Origin: Prochlorococcaceae cyanobacterium jk18x22bins.40
Lineage (GTDB): Bacteria > Cyanobacteriota > Cyanobacteriia > PCC-6307 > Cyanobiaceae
Assembly: GCA_022826155.1 (NCBI GenBank)
Contig: JAJDVL010000035.1
Coordinates: 1-49,210 of the forward strand
Direction of reading: 5' to 3'
DNA: 49,210 nt
A program made the position numbers and the translations under genes. The notes beneath the pieces were generated by a model. It saw only the letters and a list, made by a program, of their open reading frames with translations, did no database searches and was not told the DNA's origin. Each line of letters starts with the position of its first letter. Position 1 is the stretch's first letter. Shown piece by piece: positions 1-8,952 of this stretch.

Positions 1-1
1 A

Positions 2-1774
2 GTGGGAGAGCGTGCCCGGATCAACAGTGCCATCGCTACTGCGCGAAGCGCTGTGGGTGCAGTAGGGGATGATGCGACTGATGCGCAGGTGACAGCGGCT
101 GAAAAGGCCCTGAGCGACCTCCAGGCTACGATCAATGCCGCAAGCAACGTTCCGGAACACGAGAGAGACGCGCACACCGCCACACACGGTCTTCTTGAAG
201 ATGATCTGACGGAGGCCAAGATGAGTCGCCAGATGGCGATGGATGCGGCTGACGACAGGATGCAAGAAGATGCAATGAAAATGGCCGAGGAGACCCGCAC
301 CACGGCACGCAAGTTGTTCCACGCCATCGAGCGCGACCGCGAGTTCGATGCGGCCAACCACCTCCGGCTGACGAAGAACGTGAAAGGTTTTGCTAGTGGT
401 CTAAACGAGAAGCTGGAAATTGTTGGAGGGCTTGACCCCGATGCCGTAGACGAGGTTGTTACGACGGCCGGCCCCGCACTGGATGGCAGTACCTCCCCCT
501 TGAATGTATATCGTCCCCATCCTGACGGATTGATTTCTCCCACATCGGAGTTGCCTGCTCTGGCCGGCTGGAAGGGCCGCGAGTACCGTGTCGAACACGA
601 CTGCGAAAAGGCAACCTACTCCACGGGCTGCATGGAAGGCATCACGGACCATCTTGTCATCTACACCAACCAGGCCGACGCCGAGCCTGTCGATCGCCAG
701 ACATTTGCCGAGCGGTATGGCGTTGATAGCGATAATGACGGCACTCTCGACAACGAGTGGTACAAGCCGGCAACCGATACACAGAATGCGTACATCACCA
801 CCGCCGGCCTGGACAAAGACACCGGGTTGGCCAACTGGCTGCTCATTGCATCGCCCGAGTTCTCCACCGCCGGCATAAAGTTGCATCCTGAAAGCATGAA
901 AGGCATCAGGGGCACCTTCGACGGCGCGGCCGGAGTCTACACATGCACAGACGCCGATTCGGATGCCTGCAGATCGGAACGGCTGGTGGGCACAGCCGAC
1001 ACTTCGACGCCGCCGGAGGGAACTCCCTACGTGCGTCTGAGGGGAGGCGGGACTGGTGGCTGGACCTTCGTGCCGGACAATGCGAACGCCATAGTGACGA
1101 TGGCCGAGGCAGAGGCACCTGACGAGATGGTCTATTACGGATGGTGGGCGCGGGAGATGTCCGGAGACGACGGCTGGTTAGACGTCAGACCGCTTTCCGA
1201 AATCCGTCAGGGTGGTGTGCCCCACGGCAACGGCGTGGCGAAGAACATCAATGGCAACGCCACGTACACGGGCGGCGCGGCCGGGAAATACGCCATCTAC
1301 CATCCCGTGGCCGCCGGGTCGAGCGCAGGGGCGTGGACCGCGGCCGCCATGCTGAAGGCGGACTTCAGCGAGAACACCATCAGCGGGGAACTGACCGGCT
1401 TCATGTCCGACGGGCAGCCCATGGACTGGACGGTCGAACTGCTGGAAGCTGACGGCTTTACTGCCGTGGATCCAGACGCTAGAAGCCAACGAGCCGATGG
1501 CGGCGGCTTCATGGCCGATGGCGGCGGCCACGGGTTCAGCAACGCCGAGAACGGAACGGTCTGGACGATGGGCGGCACGGCCGGTGAAAAGGCCGGTTCC
1601 TGGTATGGCGATTTCTGGATGGCGAACGACCATCCCGACGACCAGACTACCCTCGACGACAATTTGGGACGGCAGCCGGCACCGGCTGCGGCCACGGGAG
1701 TTTTCTGGGCAGAGCACGGGGACACCGCCAAGATGACGGGCGCATTCGGGGTCACCCGAGACGAGGAAAACTGA
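2..1774 (+). CDS. Putative surface/secreted protein with TbpB-like C-terminal barrel, 5' partial
   Basis: The frame is open to the left edge, so the true start and any signal peptide or lipobox probably lie outside the window; the GTG at position 2 is only the first possible start seen. Residues 1-130 are Ala/Glu/Asp-rich and predicted helical. The rest is Gly/Asp/Thr-rich with many short beta-like strands. The C-terminal ~170 residues have the flavour of transferrin-binding-protein-B or Slam-dependent lipoprotein barrels: a TYTGGAAGKYAI strand, an ADFSENTISGELTGF strand, and a last segment with GVFWAEHGDTAKMTGAFGV. Such domains are exposed outer-membrane lipoproteins or adhesins in other bacteria; a similar role here is inference. 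The gene holds only one CCATGG hexamer, against several per kb in neighbouring core genes, which suggests foreign origin. It is followed by a strong terminator. The family call is from pattern only. Confidence 0.6.
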   Translation: MGERARINSAIATARSAVGAVGDDATDAQVTAAEKALSDLQATINAASNVPEHERDAHTATHGLLEDDLTEAKMSRQMAMDAADDRMQEDAMKMAEETRTTARKLFHAIERDREFDAANHLRLTKNVKGFASGLNEKLEIVGGLDPDAVDEVVTTAGPALDGSTSPLNVYRPHPDGLISPTSELPALAGWKGREYRVEHDCEKATYSTGCMEGITDHLVIYTNQADAEPVDRQTFAERYGVDSDNDGTLDNEWYKPATDTQNAYITTAGLDKDTGLANWLLIASPEFSTAGIKLHPESMKGIRGTFDGAAGVYTCTDADSDACRSERLVGTADTSTPPEGTPYVRLRGGGTGGWTFVPDNANAIVTMAEAEAPDEMVYYGWWAREMSGDDGWLDVRPLSEIRQGGVPHGNGVAKNINGNATYTGGAAGKYAIYHPVAAGSSAGAWTAAAMLKADFSENTISGELTGFMSDGQPMDWTVELLEADGFTAVDPDARSQRADGGGFMADGGGHGFSNAENGTVWTMGGTAGEKAGSWYGDFWMANDHPDDQTTLDDNLGRQPAPAAATGVFWAEHGDTAKMTGAFGVTRDEEN

Positions 1775-1833
1775 TCTGATCATCGATCGGATCTTTCGCC
1801 ATGGCGCTTATTACGCGCCATGGCTTTTCTTTT
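1773..1833 (+). terminator. Tandem-hairpin Rho-independent terminator
   Basis: Two hairpins follow each other directly. The first (1773-1793) has 9-bp arms GATCTGATC/GATCGGATC with one G-U pair and a 3-nt loop, and it starts inside the stop codon of the upstream CDS. The second (1799-1823) has perfect 9-bp arms CCATGGCGC/GCGCCATGG with a 7-nt loop, followed by CTTTTCTTTT. This is a textbook intrinsic terminator for the upstream surface-protein gene. Its T-tract lies on the + strand, so it does not serve the leftward FAD oxidoreductase gene. Confidence 0.85.
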
Positions 1834-1972
1834 GCCCGGATGCCATGTCAGGAAGGCGCGCTGCCCGCCGCCGCACACCCAGCTTGGCCCAAAAACAGGA
1901 CAGGCACAGTGGTCTACCAAGGAATCCAGACCTGGTGACGACGACCTGGGAGAAGCATCCGGCATAAGCCTT

Positions 1973-3727
1973 CTACAACACCTGCTCCACACGAAACCAG
2001 GGGCCAGCGCTGTTGAGACAACCAGACAACTCCACCCGCTGCCCATCCGCCCACCGCTGAAACTCCGCCTGAACCTGGGGCTCCAGGGTGATCAGGGGCA
2101 TGGGGCCGTCATCCCAATCCCCCCACCAACCCTGGCCCTGCCGCGTCACCCGTCCCCGCCAGCGGCGCCCATGGGCACTGAGACAGCCCTCGGGTAGGGG
2201 CAGGGGCTCAATGACAGGCAGGGGATCGCCACGGTGTAAAGCCCGGAGGCCCTGGCGCTGGTGCTGCCGCCACCGGGGGTGATGCCAGGCCAGGTTGGGG
2301 TTAGGGAGCAGTCCGGCAGGGGCCAGGGGATCGTTCAGCAGGGCCTCCTGCAGGGTGGTGACGTTCAGGTCATGGGGAGGGCAACGGGCCTCCACAGACA
2401 AGGCCGCCGCCAACCCGGCCACCTGGCCCAGATTCATGACCATGGGCTGGAGACGGGTGGCGCCGTTGGCCATGTGACTGGCGCTGACGGCCTTGTCCGC
2501 AGCCAGCAGATTGCTGCAGTGGGGCGAGAGCAGGATGCCGTAGGGCAGAGCAAAAGGGGTGCCGCTGTGACGCCCACCCCAGACCATCTGCTTGGGCGCC
2601 AGCGGCCATGGGGGACCCGGGTAATGGTGATCGTTGGGATAATTGCCGATGGCGACCGTTGCACAGCTTCCCTGGGGCTGGCGCGGGATGGGGCCATGGC
2701 CTGTGGCCTTCTCCGGGAGCAGATCCCCTTCCGTGGCCACAGCCATCCCCTTCAGCCGCCGCCCTTCCCGCCAATAGGGCATCAGGGCCATGGCGCTGTG
2801 GCCGCCCGCGGCGGTGGGGAAATGGGCGGCGGGGGTGAGGGCGTCTCCCGTCGCCGTCTGCAAAGCCTGCAAAAAAGCCCGGCTGTGGGCTTGCATCTCC
2901 ATGGCCAGGGCCTGCTGCTGATCCTTGCCCGCCACGGCCCGCTCCAGCTCGTGGTGGAAATCATTGCCCTGCTGAGGCCAGTTGAGCATCACCAACTGGT
3001 CCGGAAGCTGGCCGTAGCGCAGCAGGCGCTCCAGACCATGGCCGTCCGGGGCGCCGGTGAAGGGTTGAGGCAGGGGGTGGCGTTGTCGAACAACGGAGCG
3101 GATATCCAGTTGTCCCAGCATCACCCAGGTGGGGGACTGCACCGGCTGCTGCCGGAACCATGGCTCTTCCCCCAGCCGAGACGCAGGAGGAGCGCTGGGT
3201 TCCTGCCAACACTCCTGCGCTTCCCACCCCCAACGGAAGGGAACCCCGGCCACCGGCAGCAAGTCCCCCAAGTCGGAGCCGTCAATCACCACTTCGGCCT
3301 GAATGCGCAGGGCCTGGGTCCCATGGCTCACCTCCAGCGCCCGGATGCGGTCGCCACACCGTTGCACCGCTTCCAGTTGCACCCCCCGCAGCACTTGCAG
3401 CCGCGCCCGTTCCGCCACCAGCCAGCCTTGCAGCAACGCCTCGGCCCGGTCCGGCCGCCAACAGAAGCAACTCACCCAGCCATGGTCCGGACCACTGGGC
3501 TCCGCTGCGGCCATGCCCCGCAAAAACGCACCCCAAAGACCCGTCTGCCAGGCGCTGAGCTCATGACCGTCCCCGGCGCTCACCCCGGCAGCGCTCACCA
3601 TGCCGCCACACCATGACCCAGGCAGCAGGAGGATGGCGCGGGCGCCGGATCGGGCCGCCTGGAGGGCGGCGCAGGTGCCCCCCAGTCCTCCGCCCCACAC
3701 CACCACGTCACTACTCCATTGCTCCAT
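1973..3727 (-). CDS. FAD-dependent oxidoreductase (FAD_oxidored family)
   Basis: The protein has 584 aa. A Rossmann FAD-binding motif lies at the N-terminus (VVVWGGGLGGTCAALQAA, glycines at residues 12-17), followed by a CGGMVSAAG segment and later an EVVIDGSDLGDL segment. This arrangement is typical of the FAD_oxidored superfamily (PF12831), whose members resemble the FAD domains of fumarate reductase and GidA-like proteins. Near residues 410-430 there is a second FAD-contact region (NLLAADKAVSASHMANGATRLQPMVMNLGQVAG), characteristic of the family. The substrate is unknown. It is cytosolic: no signal peptide or membrane segment is visible. It is read divergently from metG, with about 80 bp between the two starts for both promoters. 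The ATG at 3727 directly precedes the dinucleotide-binding fold, so the start is well placed. CCATGG hexamers are very dense inside the gene. Confidence 0.85.
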   Translation of the reverse strand: MEQWSSDVVVWGGGLGGTCAALQAARSGARAILLLPGSWCGGMVSAAGVSAGDGHELSAWQTGLWGAFLRGMAAAEPSGPDHGWVSCFCWRPDRAEALLQGWLVAERARLQVLRGVQLEAVQRCGDRIRALEVSHGTQALRIQAEVVIDGSDLGDLLPVAGVPFRWGWEAQECWQEPSAPPASRLGEEPWFRQQPVQSPTWVMLGQLDIRSVVRQRHPLPQPFTGAPDGHGLERLLRYGQLPDQLVMLNWPQQGNDFHHELERAVAGKDQQQALAMEMQAHSRAFLQALQTATGDALTPAAHFPTAAGGHSAMALMPYWREGRRLKGMAVATEGDLLPEKATGHGPIPRQPQGSCATVAIGNYPNDHHYPGPPWPLAPKQMVWGGRHSGTPFALPYGILLSPHCSNLLAADKAVSASHMANGATRLQPMVMNLGQVAGLAAALSVEARCPPHDLNVTTLQEALLNDPLAPAGLLPNPNLAWHHPRWRQHQRQGLRALHRGDPLPVIEPLPLPEGCLSAHGRRWRGRVTRQGQGWWGDWDDGPMPLITLEPQVQAEFQRWADGQRVELSGCLNSAGPWFRVEQVL

Positions 3728-3806
3728 GGCGACTCCGGCGACTGTCCAATCAGGTAGTCGCTAAAATTCTGAACTGCACAGGCGCCTCCGGGGCGCGTCC
3801 GGTCGC

Positions 3807-5387
3807 GTGGTTCATCGCTTCACTCTCACAACACCGCTGTACTACGTCAACGACAAGCCCCACATCGGCAGTGTCTACACCACCTTGGCGGCGGATGCCA
3901 TGGCCCGCTGGCATCGGCTCCAGGGGGATCAGGTGTGTCTGATCACCGGTTGCGACGAGCATGGCCTCAAGATCCAGCGCAGCGCCGCCGCCGCCGGTGT
4001 CCCCACCAAGGACTACGTGGACCGCATGGCGGGCCACTTTGCGGCCCTCTGGCAACGCATCGGCATCAGCCATGACCGCTTTGTGCGCACCAGCACCCCC
4101 CAACACCAACGGTTGGTGCATGAATTTTACGAACGGGTGCGCAGCAACGGGCACATTCGCCTGGGTCAGCAACGGGGCTGGTATTGCGTCGCCTGTGAAG
4201 AGTTCAAGGACGGGGACAGCGGGGAGGATGGCGCACCACCCCGCTGTGACGTCCACGACCGCCCTTTGGAGTGGCGCGACGAGGAGAATCTGTTTTTCTG
4301 CCTCTCCCACTTTCAGGAGCCCATCGCCCAACTTGTGGCGCGGGAAGACTTCATCGGTCCCGCCAGCCGACGGCGGGAGGTGCAACGGTTTGTGGAGGCG
4401 GGTCTGCGGGACTTCTCCATCTCCCGGGTGGATCTGCCCTGGGGCATTCCTGTGCCCCACCAGCCGGGGCACACCTTGTATGTGTGGTTTGACGCCCTGC
4501 TGGGCTACATCACTGCCCTACCCGATCCCGACGGTCCCCAGGATCTGGCCACCGCCCTCAGCAGCGGTTGGCCGGCCCAGCTTCACGTGATTGGCAAGGA
4601 CATCTTGAGGTTCCATGCGGTCTATTGGCCAGCCATGCTGCTGGCGGCGGATCTGCCCTTGCCGGAGCGGGTGTTCGGCCATGGCTTCCTCACCCGCGAG
4701 GGCCGCAAGATGGGCAAGACCCTGGGCAATACCCTGGATCCCGAGGCGTTGTTTGCCAAAGTGGGGGTGGAGCCGGTGCGCTGGTACCTGCTGCGGGATA
4801 TCCAGTTCGGAGAAGACGGAGACATCCAGCAGAAGCGCTTTCTGGATCTGGTCAACAACGACCTGGCCAACACCATCGGCAACCTGGTGAACCGCACGGT
4901 CTCCATGTCCCGCCGCTGGTTTGCGGACTGCGTTCCACCCCAAGAGGCGCAAGGCGATACTGACCCCCATCCCCTGGTTGCCGTAGCGGCAGCCACCACC
5001 GCCCGGGTGAGCCAGTGCTTTGACCAACAGGATCTGCAGGGCGCCGCCATGGCAACCCTGGCCCTGGCCGAGGCCACCAACGGCTATTTGAGTGAGCAGG
5101 CCCCATGGCGTGCCATCAAGGATCCCGGTTGCAAGGCAACGGTGGCGGCCGTTCTCTATGGCGTGCTGGAAGCGACCCGCTTGGTGGGGATCTGCCTTCA
5201 GCCCCTGATTCCGGACTTTTCCAACCGTCTGTTGGCGCAACTGGGCTGTGCCCCCCTGGAGAGCCGCCATGGCTTGCCCCCAGGGGCGTGGGAGCAGTTG
5301 GTGCGCTGGGGCGGTCTCCCCCACGGCCAACCCCTCCCCGAAGCCTCTCCGCTCCTGGCCCGGCTGGAACTGGACGGTGATCTCTGA
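3807..5387 (+). CDS. metG: Methionyl-tRNA synthetase
   Basis: This class I aminoacyl-tRNA synthetase charges tRNA-Met in the cytoplasm. The 526-aa protein shows the HIGH-type signature (HIGS, residues 19-22), a Cys-rich insertion (CVACEEF, later CDVHD) in the connective-peptide zinc region, and the KMSKS loop as KMGKT near residue 301. The anticodon-binding helical domain follows (DLANTIGNLVNRT). It lacks the C-terminal EMAP-like domain, as in the short cyanobacterial form. Translation starts at GTG 3807, because TTPLYYVNDKPHIGS must lie close to the N-terminus. The last ~37 nt (5351-5387) recur, diverged, at 6127-6163 just before lptC. This suggests that metG and lptC were once adjacent and overlapping. 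Confidence 0.97.
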   Translation: MVHRFTLTTPLYYVNDKPHIGSVYTTLAADAMARWHRLQGDQVCLITGCDEHGLKIQRSAAAAGVPTKDYVDRMAGHFAALWQRIGISHDRFVRTSTPQHQRLVHEFYERVRSNGHIRLGQQRGWYCVACEEFKDGDSGEDGAPPRCDVHDRPLEWRDEENLFFCLSHFQEPIAQLVAREDFIGPASRRREVQRFVEAGLRDFSISRVDLPWGIPVPHQPGHTLYVWFDALLGYITALPDPDGPQDLATALSSGWPAQLHVIGKDILRFHAVYWPAMLLAADLPLPERVFGHGFLTREGRKMGKTLGNTLDPEALFAKVGVEPVRWYLLRDIQFGEDGDIQQKRFLDLVNNDLANTIGNLVNRTVSMSRRWFADCVPPQEAQGDTDPHPLVAVAAATTARVSQCFDQQDLQGAAMATLALAEATNGYLSEQAPWRAIKDPGCKATVAAVLYGVLEATRLVGICLQPLIPDFSNRLLAQLGCAPLESRHGLPPGAWEQLVRWGGLPHGQPLPEASPLLARLELDGDL

Positions 5388-5445
5388 AATGCTGGACGCC
5401 GTGCCCCTGAAGCCATACGTGATTACCCCATGATGCTTGGGAAGA

Positions 5446-5884
5446 TCACTGCATCTGCTCCTGGACGGATGGGGTGGGTGTTGCTTCATCAAGGACGACA
5501 AGCTGAATCCGTACATCCCCTGATCGTGCAGCAGCCCAGTGGTAGACACCGGCGGGTAGCGCCAAGATGCTTCCGGCTGGATAGACAGCCTCCTTGGATT
5601 GCTCCACTTTCTTGCCGTCGCCCCATGACAGGTCTCCTTTCAAGACTGTCAGAAGTCGAAGACCACTGGTCGTTGCATGGGGTGGGACCACGTCACCTGC
5701 CTGCAAGTCAAGTAGTGCGACAACAGGTGCTCCCTCGTCTGAAACCGCCAGTGGAGTCAGGTAAGCCACCCCGTAAACCTGTTTCTTGGGGAGGGATGTG
5801 GCGTTGATGAGAGAGGTCTGCTCTGCTGCGGATGCTAGAGGAAGCATACCAAATCAGTGCCGGGGCCAAGAACTTTACCATCAT
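5446..5884 (-). pseudogene. Secreted cupin protein with a frameshift in the signal peptide
   Basis: The 3' part (5847 to 5446) encodes 133 aa with a cupin barrel: LDLQAGDVVPPHATTSG, then LLTVLKGDLSWGD, then VYPAGSILALPAGVYHWAA. These are the two conserved cupin strand motifs with a His in each. The N-terminus in that frame begins MLPLASAAEQ, which is only the end of a signal peptide. The missing start lies one frame over at 5884: MMVKFLAPALIW. Removing a single base near 5848-5850 joins the two into a perfect Sec signal (MMVK, hydrophobic core, ASAAEQ cleavage region). Upstream of 5847 the cupin frame meets a TGA at once, so the short start would give an unexported protein. It is either a genuine frameshift or an assembly error. 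The segment is less GC-rich than its neighbours and has no CCATGG, and it sits between metG and lptC, so it was probably inserted. Confidence 0.7.
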
Positions 5885-6093
5885 GGCTCCCACAAATAAA
5901 TAGAGAAGTGGGTTTATCATGGGGCGATGTGAGCGGTCGTGTCTCGAAGTTGGTAGAAATTAAAGATGGCGTAACCTTGGGGCAGGGAAAACCACCCCAC
6001 TGGCGGCTGGAACCGCCAGGGAGTCACGCCATGACAGAACTTACAGGACCACCGGAGGGCCATCGCTCCCTGCTTGTGAAGAGGGCTGCGATC

Positions 6094-6163
6094 CCATGGA
6101 GGATCGGCTGCGTGGGAGCAGGCGCCGCTCCTGGCCAGACTGGAGTTGGACGGTGATCTCCGA
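6094..6163 (+). repeat. Diverged second copy of the metG 3' end, upstream of lptC
   Basis: Positions 6127-6163 match 5351-5387 (the end of metG) at 32 of 37 bases. Further upstream, CCATGG (6094) and GCGTGGGAGCAG (6110-6121) correspond to metG 5268 and about 5286, with a deletion between them. Read in the metG frame the copy gives AAWEQAPLLARLELDGDL against ASPLLARLELDGDL at the metG terminus. All four substitutions before the stop position are synonymous (CGG/AGA, GAA/GAG, CTG/TTG), and the stop TGA has become CGA. The lptC start codon GTG lies inside this copy. Confidence 0.8.
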
Positions 6164-7304
6164 GGAGCGGCCCACCCCCAGCGGTTCCACGGTCACCGGG
6201 CTACTGCTTGTGGCCCCCTGTTCCCTTATCCTTCTCGCGGGCTGCACACCGCTCACCCTGGAGACGGCGTTGCAGGAGCAGGCGCCTCACGAGTTGCAGT
6301 CCTTCAGCCTGCAACACCACCCTTCCGACACGCCGCTGAGCTTGTCCCTCAGCAGTCCCAAGGCGCGCCACGATTGGACCCGCAAAGCCTCCGTGGTGAC
6401 CACACCGGAAGCGCTGGTCCACCGTGACGGGGCGCCCATTTACGGAATCCGGTCCCAGCGGGGCTTGCTGCTGGGCAATAATCGCCTGGTGCAACTGGAT
6501 GGGGCGGTGGAGTTGGTGCATCTGCAGGAGCCGTCTACCGTGGTCACGGGTGAGCGGTTGCGCTGGGATACACACCGAGGTCACATGACCATGACCATCA
6601 ACCTGACGGTGAACCGTGAACATGCGCAAGTGAGTGCTGGACGGGCCGAACTGGATTTTGCCAGCAACGACCTTACCTTCCATGACCAGGTGGTTGTGCT
6701 GGACCAGTCGCCCCAGGCTGATGACCTGCGCCTTGAGGCCACAACGCTCCACTGGAACCTGGCCAGTGGTGACCTGATGGCGCCTGGCCCGGTAAAGGCC
6801 GGGCAGGCTGGCCCGGGTGGGGCGGTGCAGTCCGTGCAAGGCTTCAACCTGACGGGCAACAGCCAGGAGCGGTGGCTGGAGTTGCAGGCGCCTGTCCAGT
6901 TGCAGACCCGGCAAGCAGGGCAATGGCAGGCCCGGGATTCCGTGCTCTGGTGGTTGGACCGGCAACAACTGGAAAGCCCGGGTCTCCTGGAAGCTCAGGC
7001 GGGGGCACTGCAAGTCTCCGGGCGCTCCGCCGTGCTGGATCTCAAGCAGGGCGTGCTCACCATTGGCGAGGGTTGCCGGTTCCACCAGCCGGGTGAAACC
7101 TTGACCGCACAGCAATGCCGCTGGAACTGGCAAGACCGGACGATTCTGGCCCGGGGTGGGGTCGTGGTGCAGCGGGAGCAATACCAGCAGGTCACCCGGG
7201 CCGACCAACTCCAAGGCCGGTTGGGGGAGGACAACATCCTGAGCCTCACGGCGTCGCCCCAAGGCCAGGTCACCACGGAGCTGGGGTTGGAGCCCTCCGG
7301 ATGA
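6153..7304 (+). CDS. lptC: LptC-like lipoprotein, LPS export periplasmic component
   Basis: The 383-aa protein starts at GTG 6153, which lies inside a leftover copy of the metG 3' end; this mimics the metG-lptC overlap probably present in relatives. A lipoprotein signal follows (LLLVAPCSLILLAGC, lipobox LAGC), then a long beta-rich domain (SVVTTPEALVHRDGAPIYG; LDFASNDLTFHDQVVVLD; TTLHWNLASGDLMAPGPV). This jellyroll repeat pattern belongs to the LptC/LptA/OstA superfamily, which shuttles lipopolysaccharide from the inner-membrane LptBFG extractor to the outer membrane. The protein is longer than E. coli LptC (191 aa), as is usual for cyanobacterial members. Its 3' end overlaps the convergent glycosyltransferase gene by 35 bp. 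An upstream in-frame ATG at 6096 is possible but would place non-signal residues before the lipoprotein signal. Confidence 0.8.
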   Translation: MISEERPTPSGSTVTGLLLVAPCSLILLAGCTPLTLETALQEQAPHELQSFSLQHHPSDTPLSLSLSSPKARHDWTRKASVVTTPEALVHRDGAPIYGIRSQRGLLLGNNRLVQLDGAVELVHLQEPSTVVTGERLRWDTHRGHMTMTINLTVNREHAQVSAGRAELDFASNDLTFHDQVVVLDQSPQADDLRLEATTLHWNLASGDLMAPGPVKAGQAGPGGAVQSVQGFNLTGNSQERWLELQAPVQLQTRQAGQWQARDSVLWWLDRQQLESPGLLEAQAGALQVSGRSAVLDLKQGVLTIGEGCRFHQPGETLTAQQCRWNWQDRTILARGGVVVQREQYQQVTRADQLQGRLGEDNILSLTASPQGQVTTELGLEPSG

Positions 7305-8952
7305 GCACGATCCCAAGGCCTCGGGCAAGAATACGATGGGGAAAATCCAGCTCTGCCGCATCGGATTCGCGAATCCAGGCCAGCCCGCTTCCCCACGCCT
7401 TGAATTCATCAAACGATGCCCAGGGCCGGCCCATGATTGGGCTGTAAGCTCTAAGAAGAGTTGCAATTTTACCGTCTACCTTCACTAGATCTGCGGGAGC
7501 GGTGGACAGAGTATCCTGGAGGTGAGGTTGCTTGAGCAATGCCTTCACTTCAGGGGAATAGTTGCCCATAAAACCCAGGTGGACGGTTCCAAAAATTGCC
7601 AGGTAAGCACCAAGGAGATGTAACGTTAGCCATGGTTTTAAACTTTTCTGGAGACTTCTGCGGGGCCAATAAATTATCAAGCCTCCCAACAGCCATACAG
7701 TGCTGACCAGGACTAAGAGTAGGCCTAATTTTTCCATGTCAAGTGTGGTATCAGACTGTCTAGAGATTCTTAGCAGGCCACCGCCAAAATAGAAGACCAG
7801 GACAATGCTGGCCAAGCAACAGTAGACTGCGGCAATGGATTGTAAAGACCGCCATCCCGTACCACAATTTCTCTCACGCAAGCGCTGAGTAGTGTGGGTA
7901 TCTGCCAAACGATGGTCCAAATCTGAAGCAATCAACAGGGCCACAAATGGGTAGATTGGTAGTGCATAATGGTTGTATTGAGAGGATGTGAAGGCAAGCA
8001 GTAACAGCATGGTTGCGGGTGCTGCCAAGAGAAGCCAGCGCCGATGAACTATGGGCTGACGATGGATTTTTGTGTCCTGATTGCGCCATAGACTTGGGCT
8101 GGTGACGGCAAAAGGGAGCAAGGGGGACCATGGGATAAAATTCAAGAAGACAGAGGCAAAATAGAAGGGAAACCCACTGAGTGGAAAGCCTGTCTCCGTC
8201 GCCTTTTCCAAGGGGAACCTGAGTGGCGCTAAAAATCCTACGATTCCGTAGGCAACCATACTCTTCCACACCCAGATCAGAGTTGGCAGACATCCGCACG
8301 CCAGGCCAAGCCACAGCCCTGGGCTCATCAGAATTTTCCGACCACGTACCTGCTTGAGGAGCCAGGGCATCAGGCCCACTAGCGGCAAAAAAGCCAGGGC
8401 ACTTCGCAGGAAGATGGTCAACGCAAACAAAATGCCCACAAAAACAAGACGCCAGCGGGAGAACTGCCCTGAAGATGGTGAAGGCTTGACCAACTCTTGT
8501 ACAAGCAGCAAGACGCCACCTAAGAAAAAACTGATATACGCCATATCAGGACTAATCGTACGGCTGTGGACCGCCCAAAGATATGAGGTTCCCAGAATGA
8601 GGCTGGCCATGGCTCCAGCACGACGACTCAGAATCAAGGACCCAATCTCGTAAACGAGCCAGGCCGAGAGTAAGGCCAGCAGGACGAAAGGAAGCCTGGC
8701 CGCAATATCGCTAACACCAAAAAGCCGCATGGATAGGGCCACAATCCAATAGTGGCCTGGTGTTTTGTGATGCGCTTGGGCAAAGGGCACCCACGCTTCA
8801 TTCTGGTCAAGGAAGAGACGGGCTCGCCTCATATACAAGCCTTCATCCCAAGGAAGGAGACTTTGCTGGCTGGCATCAAAAAACTTCCAAAGCAGTAGGG
8901 GTAACAGTAACAAAGGCGTGAACGGCAGTAGCTGTTGGAAACGTCTGTGCAT
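7270..8952 (-). CDS. Glycosyltransferase family 39 (ArnT/PMT-like) membrane protein
   Basis: The roughly 560-aa multi-pass membrane protein has an N-terminal helix (LLPFTPLLLLPLLLW) followed by a periplasmic loop with the acidic motif WDEGLYMRRA, then HHKTPGHYW. These are the catalytic-loop hallmarks of GT-C glycosyltransferases of the ArnT/PMT type, which transfer a sugar from a polyprenyl-phosphate donor. More than ten hydrophobic segments follow. The acceptor may be lipid A, cell-surface glycan or protein, which the sequence does not decide. The ATG at 8952 is preferred over 9006 because it puts the first helix near the N-terminus. The gene is less GC-rich and has fewer CCATGG sites (three in 1.7 kb) than its neighbours, suggesting later acquisition. 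The last 35 bp overlap lptC on the other strand, and both lptC and this gene point to cell-envelope glycolipids. Confidence 0.85.
   Translation of the reverse strand: MHRRFQQLLPFTPLLLLPLLLWKFFDASQQSLLPWDEGLYMRRARLFLDQNEAWVPFAQAHHKTPGHYWIVALSMRLFGVSDIAARLPFVLLALLSAWLVYEIGSLILSRRAGAMASLILGTSYLWAVHSRTISPDMAYISFFLGGVLLLVQELVKPSPSSGQFSRWRLVFVGILFALTIFLRSALAFLPLVGLMPWLLKQVRGRKILMSPGLWLGLACGCLPTLIWVWKSMVAYGIVGFLAPLRFPLEKATETGFPLSGFPFYFASVFLNFIPWSPLLPFAVTSPSLWRNQDTKIHRQPIVHRRWLLLAAPATMLLLLAFTSSQYNHYALPIYPFVALLIASDLDHRLADTHTTQRLRERNCGTGWRSLQSIAAVYCCLASIVLVFYFGGGLLRISRQSDTTLDMEKLGLLLVLVSTVWLLGGLIIYWPRRSLQKSLKPWLTLHLLGAYLAIFGTVHLGFMGNYSPEVKALLKQPHLQDTLSTAPADLVKVDGKIATLLRAYSPIMGRPWASFDEFKAWGSGLAWIRESDAAELDFPHRILARGLGIVLIRRAPTPAPW

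Noticed and set aside
1178..1783. Minus-strand open frame of about 200 aa
   Set aside because: It is a shadow of the surface-protein gene with no family likeness, and it ends opposite the tandem terminator.
2261..3616. Plus-strand 451-aa open frame opposite the FAD oxidoreductase
   Set aside because: It is a high-GC shadow frame. The minus-strand protein has a clear FAD-binding fold, and the plus-strand translation is Gln/Gly/Arg-rich without motifs.
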